This document shows, one piece after another, positions 44,318 through 51,895 of a DNA stretch of 64,000 nt (its first letter is position 1; the number at the start of each line of letters is the position of its first letter). The notes beneath the pieces are model-generated. The model was not told where the DNA came from. It saw only the letters and a list, made by a program, of their open reading frames with translations, and did not search any database. The stretch is taken from the NCBI RefSeq assembly GCF_009908315.1, contig NZ_JAAATW010000004.1:124001-188000 (forward strand), in the 5' to 3' direction. Position numbers and translations under genes: made by a program. This DNA is from Paragemmobacter ruber. Lineage in GTDB: Bacteria > Pseudomonadota > Alphaproteobacteria > Rhodobacterales > Rhodobacteraceae.

Positions 44318-45921
44318 GGCGCCTCTGACCCTTCGGACAGTGTGGCGAAGGCCACGCCATTGGGGCCGAGGGTGAGGGTGTCACCGTCGAGTGTGGCACC
44401 GATCGAAGGGCCTGTCAGGGATGACAGGCCCTTGATATTTATGGTTATTTCGGAAGGAGACAGGTTGAAGAGGCAGGCCAGCCTGTCGCCGCGGGTGAAG
44501 CCGAGGACGGGGTCGGGCAGATCGAGAAAGAGGGTGCGGCCGGTGCGGAGTTCGGGGCGTTCGCTGCGGTAACGAAGCATTAGCTTGTAGTGATTCAGGA
44601 CCGAGTTGGGGTCTGCCGCCTGTGCCGCGACATTGCGGGCGCGTTGGGGTGCCTTGACGGGAAGCCACGGCTTGCCCGTTGAAAAGCCGCCGTTTTCGGA
44701 TCCGTCCCAGACCATGGGCGTGCGGGTGTTGTCGCGCCCCACGGGTTCGGGCCAGAAGGCGATGCCCTGGGGATCGGTCAGTTCGTCAAAGCCGAGGTCC
44801 GTGTTGGTCTGGCCCAGTTCTTCGCCCTGCCAGAGGCAGATGGAGCCTTCGAAGGACAGGATCAGCGCGGCGGCCTGTTTGGCCAGCGCGTCGGTCGTGG
44901 TGCCATGCGCCGCCCAGCGGGTGACGTGGCGCGGGACGTCATGGTTGGAGAAGGCCCACATCGGCCAGCCGTCAGGGGCGCCGGTGAAGAAATCCGCGAT
45001 CTTCTGGCGGAAGGCGGCGGGGGTGTAGTCGGGCCCCATCATCTCGAAGCTGTAGCATTGGTGCAGGCGGCTGCGCCCGGTGTATTCGCCCATCAGGCGG
45101 ATGGCGTGGTGGCTGTCGCCCACCTCGCCCACGGAGGCCCGCGCGTCATAGCTGTCGAGCAGGCTGCGGATGCGTTCCATCCAGCCTGTCGTTTCGGGGC
45201 GGTTCTTGTCGAACAGGTGATATTGCATCTCGTAGGGGTTGCCGTCGGGGCGGGATTTTTCGCGGAAGTCGGCGGGATTGTCGCGGAAGTGCGGATCGTG
45301 GAAGAAATAGTTGGCGGTGTCGAAGCGGAAGCCGTCCACGCCGCGATCGAGCCAGAAGCGCATGTTGGCGAGGTGCCAGTCCTGCACGGCGGGATTGTGG
45401 AAGTTGAAGTCGGGCTGTTCTGACAGGAAGTTGTGAAGATAGTACTGCTTGCGCCGTGCGTCCCATGTCCAGGCGCTGCCGCCGAAGACGGAGAGCCAGT
45501 TGGTGGGCGGCGTGCCATCCTTGCGCGCATCGGCCCAGACGAACCAGTCGGCGCGCGGGTTATCCCGGCTGGCGCGGCTTTCGGTGAAGAAGGGGTGCTG
45601 GTCGGAGCAGTGGCTAAGCACCTGGTCGATAATGATTTTCAGCCCGAGGTCATGGGCGCGCCGGATGAGGGTGTCGAAATCCTGCAGGGTGCCGAAGGTG
45701 GGGTCGATATCGGTGTAATCGCTGACATCATAGCCCATGTCGCGCATGGGCGAGGTGAAAATGGGCGAGAGCCAGATGGCATCTACCCCGAGGTCGGCGA
45801 TATGGGGGAGGCGGGCGGTGATGCCGGGGATATCGCCGATCCCATCACCGTTCGAATCCTGGAAGCTGCGGGGATAAACCTGATAGGTGACGGCCCCTTT
45901 CCACCAATCCGATGCTGACAT
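44314..45921 (-). CDS. Alpha-glucosidase, GH13
   Basis: Glycosidase of 535 residues of the oligo-1,6/alpha-glucosidase group. Conserved regions: DAIWLSPIFTSPMRDMGYDV, the nucleophile Asp201 in DGFRFDTANYF, the acid/base Glu266 in SVGEVGDSHH and the transition-state Asp328 in FSNHDVPRH. NGDGIGDIPGI is the calcium-site-like loop. Cytoplasmic. It runs against the galactoside operon and needs its own promoter in the 45.9-46.3 kb gap. The last 100 or so bases of coding sequence carry a hairpin-plus-T structure on the opposite strand. Confidence 0.94.
   Translation of the reverse strand: MSASDWWKGAVTYQVYPRSFQDSNGDGIGDIPGITARLPHIADLGVDAIWLSPIFTSPMRDMGYDVSDYTDIDPTFGTLQDFDTLIRRAHDLGLKIIIDQVLSHCSDQHPFFTESRASRDNPRADWFVWADARKDGTPPTNWLSVFGGSAWTWDARRKQYYLHNFLSEQPDFNFHNPAVQDWHLANMRFWLDRGVDGFRFDTANYFFHDPHFRDNPADFREKSRPDGNPYEMQYHLFDKNRPETTGWMERIRSLLDSYDARASVGEVGDSHHAIRLMGEYTGRSRLHQCYSFEMMGPDYTPAAFRQKIADFFTGAPDGWPMWAFSNHDVPRHVTRWAAHGTTTDALAKQAAALILSFEGSICLWQGEELGQTNTDLGFDELTDPQGIAFWPEPVGRDNTRTPMVWDGSENGGFSTGKPWLPVKAPQRARNVAAQAADPNSVLNHYKLMLRYRSERPELRTGRTLFLDLPDPVLGFTRGDRLACLFNLSPSEITINIKGLSSLTGPSIGATLDGDTLTLGPNGVAFATLSEGSEAP
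44406..44440 (+). terminator. Plus-strand terminator embedded in the GH13 coding region
   Basis: Perfect 12-bp stem, aagggcctgtca (44406-44417) with tgacaggccctt (44422-44433), 4-nt loop ggga, followed by gatattt. It lies 89 nt beyond the GH42 stop and is read in the direction of the galactoside operon. On the GH13 strand no T-run follows, so it should act mainly on the plus strand. Confidence 0.7.
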
Positions 45922-46004
45922 GCGCGCCCCGTTTCTGATTGCCCAAGGACAGTGCTAGCGGGTCAAGGTCTTGATGCACAGGGGGAAAACCTGTGGCGCC
46001 TGTT

Positions 46005-46037
46005 CAGGAACCGGTGCAGCAGGCCAGTGCAGACAGG
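46005..46037 (-). repeat. 33-nt imperfect repeat, copy B
   Basis: The reverse complement matches 14-46 at 29 of 33 bases, including a perfect 13-nt block. It lies about 85-115 bp upstream of the GH13 start, in a position where a regulatory site is possible. Confidence 0.5.
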
Positions 46038-46142
46038 CGTGCATACAAATCCGGAGAGAGTGAGGGATTTTTGGGCGGGAAGGGTGCGTTTTTGCGCGGG
46101 TCCTTGCCTGTGGCGGTGCCGCTGCGGATAGGGTGGCGATTT

Positions 46143-46167
46143 GGGTATTTGGGCCAAGATGAAGCGG
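46143..46167 (+). repeat. Interspersed repeat copy 2
   Basis: Contains tatttgggccaagatgaag. With five preceding bases it is identical over 27 nt to the copy at 60356-60382. It lies 113 bp upstream of the MFS start. Confidence 0.75.
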
Positions 46168-46280
46168 CAGGGTCCGGGAACGGGGGGGCGTCGCCGGATT
46201 GTCTGCATCACAAATCTGCATTTGACCTTGCTCGGAGAGGGGCAGAGAACGGCCGGGCGACCTGCTGAGGGATCCCCGAC

Positions 46281-47534
46281 ATGACCACCGCCACAACGAA
46301 GACCGCGCCGCTGATCACCCCTGTCCTGATCGCGGGTTGCGTCATCCTGATGCTGGGCTTTGCCATCCGGGCGAGTTTCGGGGTGTTCCAGATCCCCATC
46401 GCGGAGGAGTTCGGCTGGGCGCGGGCGGAGTTTTCGCTGGCCATCGCCATCCAGAACCTGGCCTGGGGGATCGGGCAGCCGCTGTTCGGCGCGGTGGCGG
46501 AGCGATTCGGGGATCGCAAGGCGATTGTCGCAGGCGCGCTGATGTATGCGGCGGGGCTGGTGCTTTCGGCCTGGGCGATCACGCCCGGGCAGATGCAGCT
46601 GCTGGAGATCCTTGTGGGGTTCGGGATCGCGGGGACGGGGTTCGGCGTGGTGCTGGCCATCGTGGGCCGGGCGGCGAGTGCCGAGAACCGGTCGATGGCG
46701 CTGGGGATTGCCACGGCGGCGGGGTCGGCGGGGCAGGTGATCGGCGCGCCGGTGGCGGAGTTTCTGCTGCAATCCTATGGCTGGCAGGAGGTGTTCCTGA
46801 TCTTTGCCGTGGTGATCCTGTCATCGCTGTTCGCGCTGCCCTTCATCCGGTCGCCCAAGGTGGCGACGAAGGCGGAACTGGAAGAGAGCATGGGGGTGGT
46901 GCTGAAGCGGGCCTTCAGGGATCCGTCCTATACGCTGATCTTTCTGGGCTTTTTCTCTTGCGGCTATCAGTTGGCCTTCATCACGGCGCATTTTCCGGCC
47001 TTCGTGACGGAGCTGTGCGGGCCGATTGACCCCGGTGGCATGATCGCGGGGATGGGGATCACGACGACATCGGCGCTGGGGGCGGTGTCGATTGCGATGA
47101 TCGGGCTGTTCAACATCGTAGGCACGATCACGGCGGGGTGGTTGGGCAAGCGCTATACGAAGAAGTATCTGCTGGCGGGCATCTATACCGGGCGGACAAT
47201 CGCGGCGGCGGTGTTCATCCTGCTGCCGATCACGCCGGAATCGGTGCTGGTGTTTTCCGCCGTGATGGGGGCCTTGTGGCTGGCCACCGTGCCGCTGACG
47301 AGTGGCCTGGTCGCGCATCTGTACGGGCTGCGCTATATGGGGACGCTTTATGGCGTGGTGTTCCTGAGCCACCAGATCGGGGGGTTCCTTGGCGTGTGGC
47401 TGGGGGGGATGATGTATGACCTGACCGGGGGCTATACGCTGGTGTGGTGGATCGGCGTGGGGGTGGGGGCGTTTTCGGCCATCGTCCATCTGCCGGTGCG
47501 GGAGACGCGGGGGCCGGTGGCGGCCGCCGCCTAG
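46281..47534 (+). CDS. MFS transporter (monocarboxylate/OFA-like)
   Basis: Membrane carrier of 417 residues with 12 predicted helices. The loop between helices 2 and 3 is GAVAERFGDRKAIV (MFS A-motif). The N-terminal GFAIRASFGVFQIPIAEEFGWARAEFS resembles monocarboxylate/oxalate-formate type MFS proteins. The substrate is not determined. The start at 46281 follows GAGGGATC. Its end converges on DUF4424, with a hairpin between. Confidence 0.82.
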   Translation: MTTATTKTAPLITPVLIAGCVILMLGFAIRASFGVFQIPIAEEFGWARAEFSLAIAIQNLAWGIGQPLFGAVAERFGDRKAIVAGALMYAAGLVLSAWAITPGQMQLLEILVGFGIAGTGFGVVLAIVGRAASAENRSMALGIATAAGSAGQVIGAPVAEFLLQSYGWQEVFLIFAVVILSSLFALPFIRSPKVATKAELEESMGVVLKRAFRDPSYTLIFLGFFSCGYQLAFITAHFPAFVTELCGPIDPGGMIAGMGITTTSALGAVSIAMIGLFNIVGTITAGWLGKRYTKKYLLAGIYTGRTIAAAVFILLPITPESVLVFSAVMGALWLATVPLTSGLVAHLYGLRYMGTLYGVVFLSHQIGGFLGVWLGGMMYDLTGGYTLVWWIGVGVGAFSAIVHLPVRETRGPVAAAA

Positions 47535-47562
47535 GTGTGCGGCCTGACCTTTACGCGCGCCC

Positions 47563-47582
47563 CCTGCCGGGGGTCCGGCAGG
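47563..47582. terminator. Hairpin between convergent MFS and DUF4424 genes
   Basis: Arms cctgccgg (47563-47570) and ccggcagg (47575-47582), loop gggt. It could serve as a bidirectional terminator; no strong T-run is seen on either side. Confidence 0.4.
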
Positions 47583-47598
47583 CGGAGGCCATGCCAGG

Positions 47599-48636
47599 CT
47601 ATTGCGGGAGCGGGGTCACGATCAGGATGTCGAGATCGCGGTCGGGGCTGTAGTTCCGTTTGCGAATTTCGAACGTGGTGGGGCCTGTCTTTTCAACCCC
47701 CTCGGCGCAGAGGGAGATGATGTTCTCTTCCGCGCCCTTGTCGAGCGTGAGGCGGAAATCCCCGATGGGGCCTGCCCATGAATTCGCGGTCCGCAGCACA
47801 TAGGCGAGGGAATAGGCCACCCCCATGCCTTGCGCGGGGGCCAGACGTTTGGCGATGCCGCGCGAGGTGCGATCATCAATGCAGTAGCGGGCGGCGTAGC
47901 CGGTGGCCCAGTCTTCCGTCGCCGGGTGCTGCCAGTAGAACAGACCACCCGGTGGGCGGTTTTCATAGTCATGCGCGATGGTGAGCGTCTGGCCTGCCGG
48001 GAAGGTCTGGGTCCAGTGATAGCGCAGGATGATGGACCAGAGCGGCCAGGTTTCGGGTGGCATGCCCTGTGCGGGGTCGCCTGCGTAGAACTCTGCCAGA
48101 CCTTCGGCTTGCAGCGCGGCCCTTGTTTCGGCGGGAAGGGCGTTGAGGGTGTCGGTCAGGGCGGCCACGTCGAGGGTGAGGGGGATGCCGTGGCGGGCGA
48201 GGGCTGCGGTCACGTCGCGGCCGGGGGTGTCGTACTGTTCGGCGGGGGGGCGGTCTTCCACCCAAGGCGGTTCGATCACGGCGATGCGGTCGATGGTGAC
48301 GGGGACGGGCTGGCCATCCACCGTGGCGGTGAAATTCACCAGATTCTCGCGGTCTTCGGGAAGGTTGAAGTCGCTGGTCTGGAGGTATTGGAGCGAGATG
48401 GGGGGTAGGGGGAAGATCACCTCGCCCGTGACATCGGCATCGGTGCGGTTGCGGAAGGTGTAGGTCACGCGGATGCGGTCGGGGGAGATGAAGAGGTCTT
48501 CGCTCTCCATCGCGATGGCATCGGTCTGGGCGAAGTGGAGGCCGGTGGCGGAGAGGCCGCCGAAGCCGTCATTCGCGAAGACGGCAGCGGGGAAGAGGAG
48601 GGCGGCGGCGAAAGCGGCGGCGGGGGCACGGAACAT
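47599..48636 (-). CDS. DUF4424 family secreted protein
   Basis: Exported protein of 345 residues of unknown function. A signal peptide (AAAFAAALLFPAAVFA) is followed by NDGFGGLSATGLHF and DLFISPDRIRVTYTFRN, an N-terminal pattern of the DUF4424 family. A beta-rich middle (GEVIFPLPPI), IILRYHWTQTFPAGQTLTIAHDYE and a C-terminal region with two Cys (YCIDDRT; SLCAEGV) follow. The start at 48636 was chosen to position the signal peptide. It is divergent from an MFS gene with no evident link. Confidence 0.8.
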   Translation of the reverse strand: MFRAPAAAFAAALLFPAAVFANDGFGGLSATGLHFAQTDAIAMESEDLFISPDRIRVTYTFRNRTDADVTGEVIFPLPPISLQYLQTSDFNLPEDRENLVNFTATVDGQPVPVTIDRIAVIEPPWVEDRPPAEQYDTPGRDVTAALARHGIPLTLDVAALTDTLNALPAETRAALQAEGLAEFYAGDPAQGMPPETWPLWSIILRYHWTQTFPAGQTLTIAHDYENRPPGGLFYWQHPATEDWATGYAARYCIDDRTSRGIAKRLAPAQGMGVAYSLAYVLRTANSWAGPIGDFRLTLDKGAEENIISLCAEGVEKTGPTTFEIRKRNYSPDRDLDILIVTPLPQ

Positions 48637-48769
48637 GGGGCAACTCCTGACGATGGGGGAAGGATGCCCCTTGGCGGGGGCGGCTGGCAAGAGTGTGGGG
48701 TTGCGGTGTGGGGTTGCGGTCGCCTGGCGGGATTGGCAGGGTGCGCGCGGGGATGGAGGAATTCTCAGA

Positions 48770-49942
48770 ATGATTGCGGGGATTGTGGCGCTGGTGGCGG
48801 CCTATGTGCTGAGCCAGTTCTACCGGGCGTTTCTGGCGGTGTTGGCGCCGGAGCTGGGGGCGGAGATCGGCGCGGGGCCGGAGGATCTGGCGGCGGCGTC
48901 GGGGGTGTGGTTTCTGGTTTTCGCGCTGGCGCAGGTGCCGGTGGGGGTGGCGCTGGACCGGGTGGGGCCGCGCCTGACAGCGGCGGTGCTGCTTGCCACG
49001 GGCGGGGCGGGCGGGGCTGCGGTCTTTGCGCTGGCGCAGGGGCCGGGGGCGGTGACGGTGGCCATGGCGCTGATCGGGGCGGGCTGTGCGCCGGTGCTGA
49101 TGGCGGCCTATTACATCTTTGCGCGCACCTATGCGGCGGCGGTCTTTGGCACGCTGGCGGGGGTGGTGATCGGCGTGGGGTCGATGGGGAACATCGCAGC
49201 CAGCCTGCCGCTTGCGGCGGCGGTGGAGGCGTTCGGCTGGCGGCAGACGCTGTGGGGGCTGGCGGGGGTGACGTTGGCGGTGGCTCTGGCGCTGGGCCTG
49301 TTGGTGCGCGATCCGCCCCGGGTGGAGGGGGTGGGGCGCGGGTCGATCTGGGATCTGCTGCGGATGCGGGCGCTGTGGCCGGTGCTGATCATGATGGCCG
49401 TCTGCTATGCGCCGGCGGCGGGGCTGCGCGGCCTGTGGGTGGGGCCTTATTTTGCCGATGTGTTCGGGGCCGATGCGGCGGCGATCGGCGTGGCGACGCT
49501 TGTCATGGGGGTGGCGATGGTGGCGGGCAACTTTGCCTATGGCCCGCTGGACCGCGTGCTGGGGACGCGGAAATGGCTGATCTTCGGGGGCAACCTTGGG
49601 GTTCTGTGCTGTCTGGCCGGGCTGTGGGCCATGCCTGCGGCGGGCGGCTTTGTGACCTTGGGGCTGCTGGCGGCGCTGGGGTTCTTTGGGGCGTCCTTTC
49701 CCATGGTGATGGCGCATGGCCGGGCCTTTGTGCCGCCGCATCTGGTGGGGCGGGGGGTGACGCTGCTGAACCTGTTCGGGATCGGGGCGGCGGGACTGGC
49801 GCAATGGGGGACGGGGCGCATCCATGCTGCGCTGGGCGGCGGCGCGGCAGAGGCGCCTTATCAGGGGATATTCCTGTTCTTCGGGGTGATGCTGGCGGTG
49901 GGGATGGTTGTCTATCTGTTCTCGCAGGATCGCACTGACTGA
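48770..49942 (+). CDS. MFS transporter
   Basis: Membrane carrier of 390 residues with about 12 helices starting IVALVAAYVLSQFYRAFLAV. The A-motif analogue is GVALDRVGPRLTAAVLLATG. The segment LVGRGVTLLNLFGIGAAGLAQ near the C terminus resembles a group of uncharacterised MFS proteins of alphaproteobacteria. Substrate unknown. The ATG at 48770 follows GGAGGA; longer upstream frames are not membrane-like. asd follows after a 99-bp gap. Confidence 0.8.
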   Translation: MIAGIVALVAAYVLSQFYRAFLAVLAPELGAEIGAGPEDLAAASGVWFLVFALAQVPVGVALDRVGPRLTAAVLLATGGAGGAAVFALAQGPGAVTVAMALIGAGCAPVLMAAYYIFARTYAAAVFGTLAGVVIGVGSMGNIAASLPLAAAVEAFGWRQTLWGLAGVTLAVALALGLLVRDPPRVEGVGRGSIWDLLRMRALWPVLIMMAVCYAPAAGLRGLWVGPYFADVFGADAAAIGVATLVMGVAMVAGNFAYGPLDRVLGTRKWLIFGGNLGVLCCLAGLWAMPAAGGFVTLGLLAALGFFGASFPMVMAHGRAFVPPHLVGRGVTLLNLFGIGAAGLAQWGTGRIHAALGGGAAEAPYQGIFLFFGVMLAVGMVVYLFSQDRTD

Positions 49943-50041
49943 GCGATTGCGCGGGGGGAGCGGAATCCGCTTTTCCCCCTGCACCGCTTGGGGTATGCGG
50001 CGCCGTCCCCGTTGGATGGGGACGCAAAAAGGAGATCCATG

Positions 50042-51064
50042 ATGGGCTACAAGGTCGTAGTCGTCGGTGCCACGGGCAACGTGGGCAAGGAAATGCTGAA
50101 CATCCTCGCGGAACGCGAGTTTCCGGTCGATGAGATCGCGGCGCTGGCGTCGCGCAAATCGCTGGGGACGGAAGTCAGCTTTGGCGACCGAACTTTGAAG
50201 ACCCAGGATCTGGACACCTTCGATTTCACGGGCTGGGATATCGCGCTGTTCGCCATCGGGTCGGACGCGACGAAGGTCTATGCGCCCAAGGCGGCGGCAT
50301 CGGGCTGTGTGGTGATCGACAACTCGTCGCTCTATCGCTACGACCCCGACATTCCGCTGATCGTGCCGGAAGTGAATGCGGATGACGTGGTCCGCTACAA
50401 GAACAAGAACATCATCGCGAACCCGAACTGTTCCACCGCGCAGATGGTGGTGGCGCTGAAGCCGTTGCATGACCGCGCGCGGATCAAGCGGGTGGTCGTG
50501 GCCACCTATCAATCCGTGTCGGGCACCGGCAAGGAGGCGATGGACGAGCTGTGGAACCAGACCAAGGGCATCTTCGTGCCCGGTCAGGAAGTGGAGCCGA
50601 AGGTTTACCCCAAGCAGATCGCCTTCAACGTGATCCCGCATATCGACGTCTTCCTCGATTCCGGCGAGACCAAGGAAGAGTGGAAGATGGTGGCCGAGAC
50701 GAAGAAGATCCTTGATCCCAAGATCAAGGTGACGGCGACCTGCGTGCGGGTGCCGGTCTTCGTGGGCCATTCGGAAGCGATCAACATCGAGTTCGAGGAT
50801 TACCTCGACTGGGAAGAGGCGACCGACATCCTGCGCGAGGCGCCCGGTGTGCTGGTGGTGGATAAGCGGGAAGCGGGTGGGTATATCACGCCCATCGAAT
50901 GTGTGGGCGAATACGCGACCTATGTCAGCCGCATCCGGCAGGACAGCACGATCGAGAACGGGCTGAACCTGTGGTGCGTGTCGGACAACCTGCGCAAGGG
51001 CGCGGCGCTGAACGCGGTGCAGATCGCGGAAGTGCTGGGCAACCGCTGCCTGAAGAAGGGCTGA
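50042..51064 (+). CDS. asd: Aspartate-semialdehyde dehydrogenase
   Basis: NADP-dependent enzyme of 340 residues that makes aspartate semialdehyde for lysine, methionine, threonine and DAP synthesis. The N-terminal VVVGATGNVGKEML binds cofactor, and the catalytic Cys130 is in NPNCSTAQM. The His region is VPVFVGHSEAINIEF. It is of the Gram-positive/alphaproteobacterial type. Two ATGs (50039, 50042) follow AAAAAGGAG; 50042 has the better spacing. A terminator follows. Confidence 0.95.
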   Translation: MGYKVVVVGATGNVGKEMLNILAEREFPVDEIAALASRKSLGTEVSFGDRTLKTQDLDTFDFTGWDIALFAIGSDATKVYAPKAAASGCVVIDNSSLYRYDPDIPLIVPEVNADDVVRYKNKNIIANPNCSTAQMVVALKPLHDRARIKRVVVATYQSVSGTGKEAMDELWNQTKGIFVPGQEVEPKVYPKQIAFNVIPHIDVFLDSGETKEEWKMVAETKKILDPKIKVTATCVRVPVFVGHSEAINIEFEDYLDWEEATDILREAPGVLVVDKREAGGYITPIECVGEYATYVSRIRQDSTIENGLNLWCVSDNLRKGAALNAVQIAEVLGNRCLKKG

Positions 51065-51088
51065 GGCGTCCTGTCGGACCGGTTACGG

Positions 51089-51117
51089 AAGGCCCCGCTG
51101 CGGCGGGGCCTTTGCTT
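51089..51117 (+). terminator. Intrinsic terminator of asd
   Basis: Perfect 10-bp stem, aaggccccgc (51089-51098) with gcggggcctt (51103-51112), 4-nt loop, then tgctttt. It starts 25 nt after the asd stop. Confidence 0.85.
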
Positions 51118-51376
51118 TTGGTGCCGCGATTTGCGCGCGGGTGGGGCGTTCGCGGACGAATCGCCTGTCGCGCCCGCGCGGGAAGGGGGGGCGGGGGTTG
51201 GTGCGTCGGCCCCGCCTGACGGCGGCGGTGGCCTGTCGCCTGGGCGGTGGGGGATACATGCCAAGGTATCGCCCGCATCCGACTGGCGCCGGGAATGAGG
51301 CCCTTGTGTGATTGAGGGGCGGGCGCTGTATCCGCCATCATGACCCCAGTGAGGACGACAATACCGGGGCTGCCAG
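51118..51376. other. Gene-free region downstream of the asd terminator
   Basis: About 259 bp (312 bp from the asd stop to the next gene) with no supported gene on either strand. No repeat or promoter was recognised apart from the asd terminator before it. Confidence 0.5.
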
Positions 51377-51559
51377 ATGTTCAAGGTTCTTGTGAAGACC
51401 ATCCTGCAGGATTGCAACGACACCGCCGTGAAGGGCGGGCCGCTGGCCATCGACAAGGCCGAGTTGCAGGCGCTGTTCCGCGACGATTTCGCCGATCACG
51501 CGATGCTGGTGAGGTCGCGCAAGGCGGCGCGGCAGGCGCAGTTGCGGCTGGCGGCCTGA
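51377..51559 (+). CDS. Small hypothetical protein, 60 residues
   Basis: An ORF starting MFKVLVKTILQDCNDTAV and ending in a basic/Ala-rich helix (RSRKAARQAQLRLAA). Third-position use (C/G-rich) matches real genes nearby and the protein is not proline/arginine noise, so it is probably expressed. No domain recognised. It lies alone between asd and the sbtB gene, which ends tail to tail 27 bp away. Confidence 0.5.
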   Translation: MFKVLVKTILQDCNDTAVKGGPLAIDKAELQALFRDDFADHAMLVRSRKAARQAQLRLAA

Positions 51560-51585
51560 GCGGGGATCACGGGGGCGCGCGGCGG

Positions 51586-51894
51586 TCAGAACCGTTCGGC
51601 GCGCAGGACCTGGGTATCGGTTACGCTGACCACGCCGATATGGCGTTCGACCACGGCGAAGGCCGCGTCGAGCAGGGCATCCAGACGGTCGGGCCGGATC
51701 AGGCAGATCACCGCGACCATGCCGGCGCGGCCGACCTGCCCTTCGCGCGACCAGCGCCCTGAGCGGCCCGACCCGCCGAGGACGGGCAGCACGGTGAAGC
51801 CGGTGACGCCGGCGCGGGTGAGGGCGTCGGTCAGGCGGTTCTCCATCGGGGCTTCGATGATGATCTCTACGCGCTTGGCCTGATGGGTTTGCAT
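51586..51894 (-). CDS. sbtB: P-II-like SbtB-type regulator
   Basis: Small P-II-like protein of 102 residues: beta-alpha-beta start AKRVEIIIEAPMENRLTDALTRAG, then a T-loop-like segment rich in Gly/Arg (GGSGRSGRWSREGQVGRAGM), and a second half AVICLIRPDRLDALLDAAFAVVERHIGVVSV. The immediately upstream gene is an SbtA-type bicarbonate carrier (1-bp gap), which is the reason for the name. The C-terminal Cys-Gly-Pro-x-Gly-Cys R-loop of some cyanobacterial SbtB is absent. SbtB proteins bind adenine nucleotides such as cAMP and gate SbtA; this is inference here. Confidence 0.75.
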   Translation of the reverse strand: MQTHQAKRVEIIIEAPMENRLTDALTRAGVTGFTVLPVLGGSGRSGRWSREGQVGRAGMVAVICLIRPDRLDALLDAAFAVVERHIGVVSVTDTQVLRAERF

Positions 51895-51895
51895 G

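Larger units (their letters stand above)
45922..46280. other. Gene-free region between divergent GH13 and MFS genes
   Basis: 359 bp without a convincing gene. It holds repeat copy B (46005-46037) and an interspersed repeat copy (46143-46167). Promoters for both flanking genes must lie here, but I could not pick convincing -35/-10 pairs. Confidence 0.6.

Noticed and set aside
48569-50770. 733-codon minus-strand open frame opposite MFS and asd
   Set aside because: Antisense shadow; composition dominated by Arg, His, Pro.
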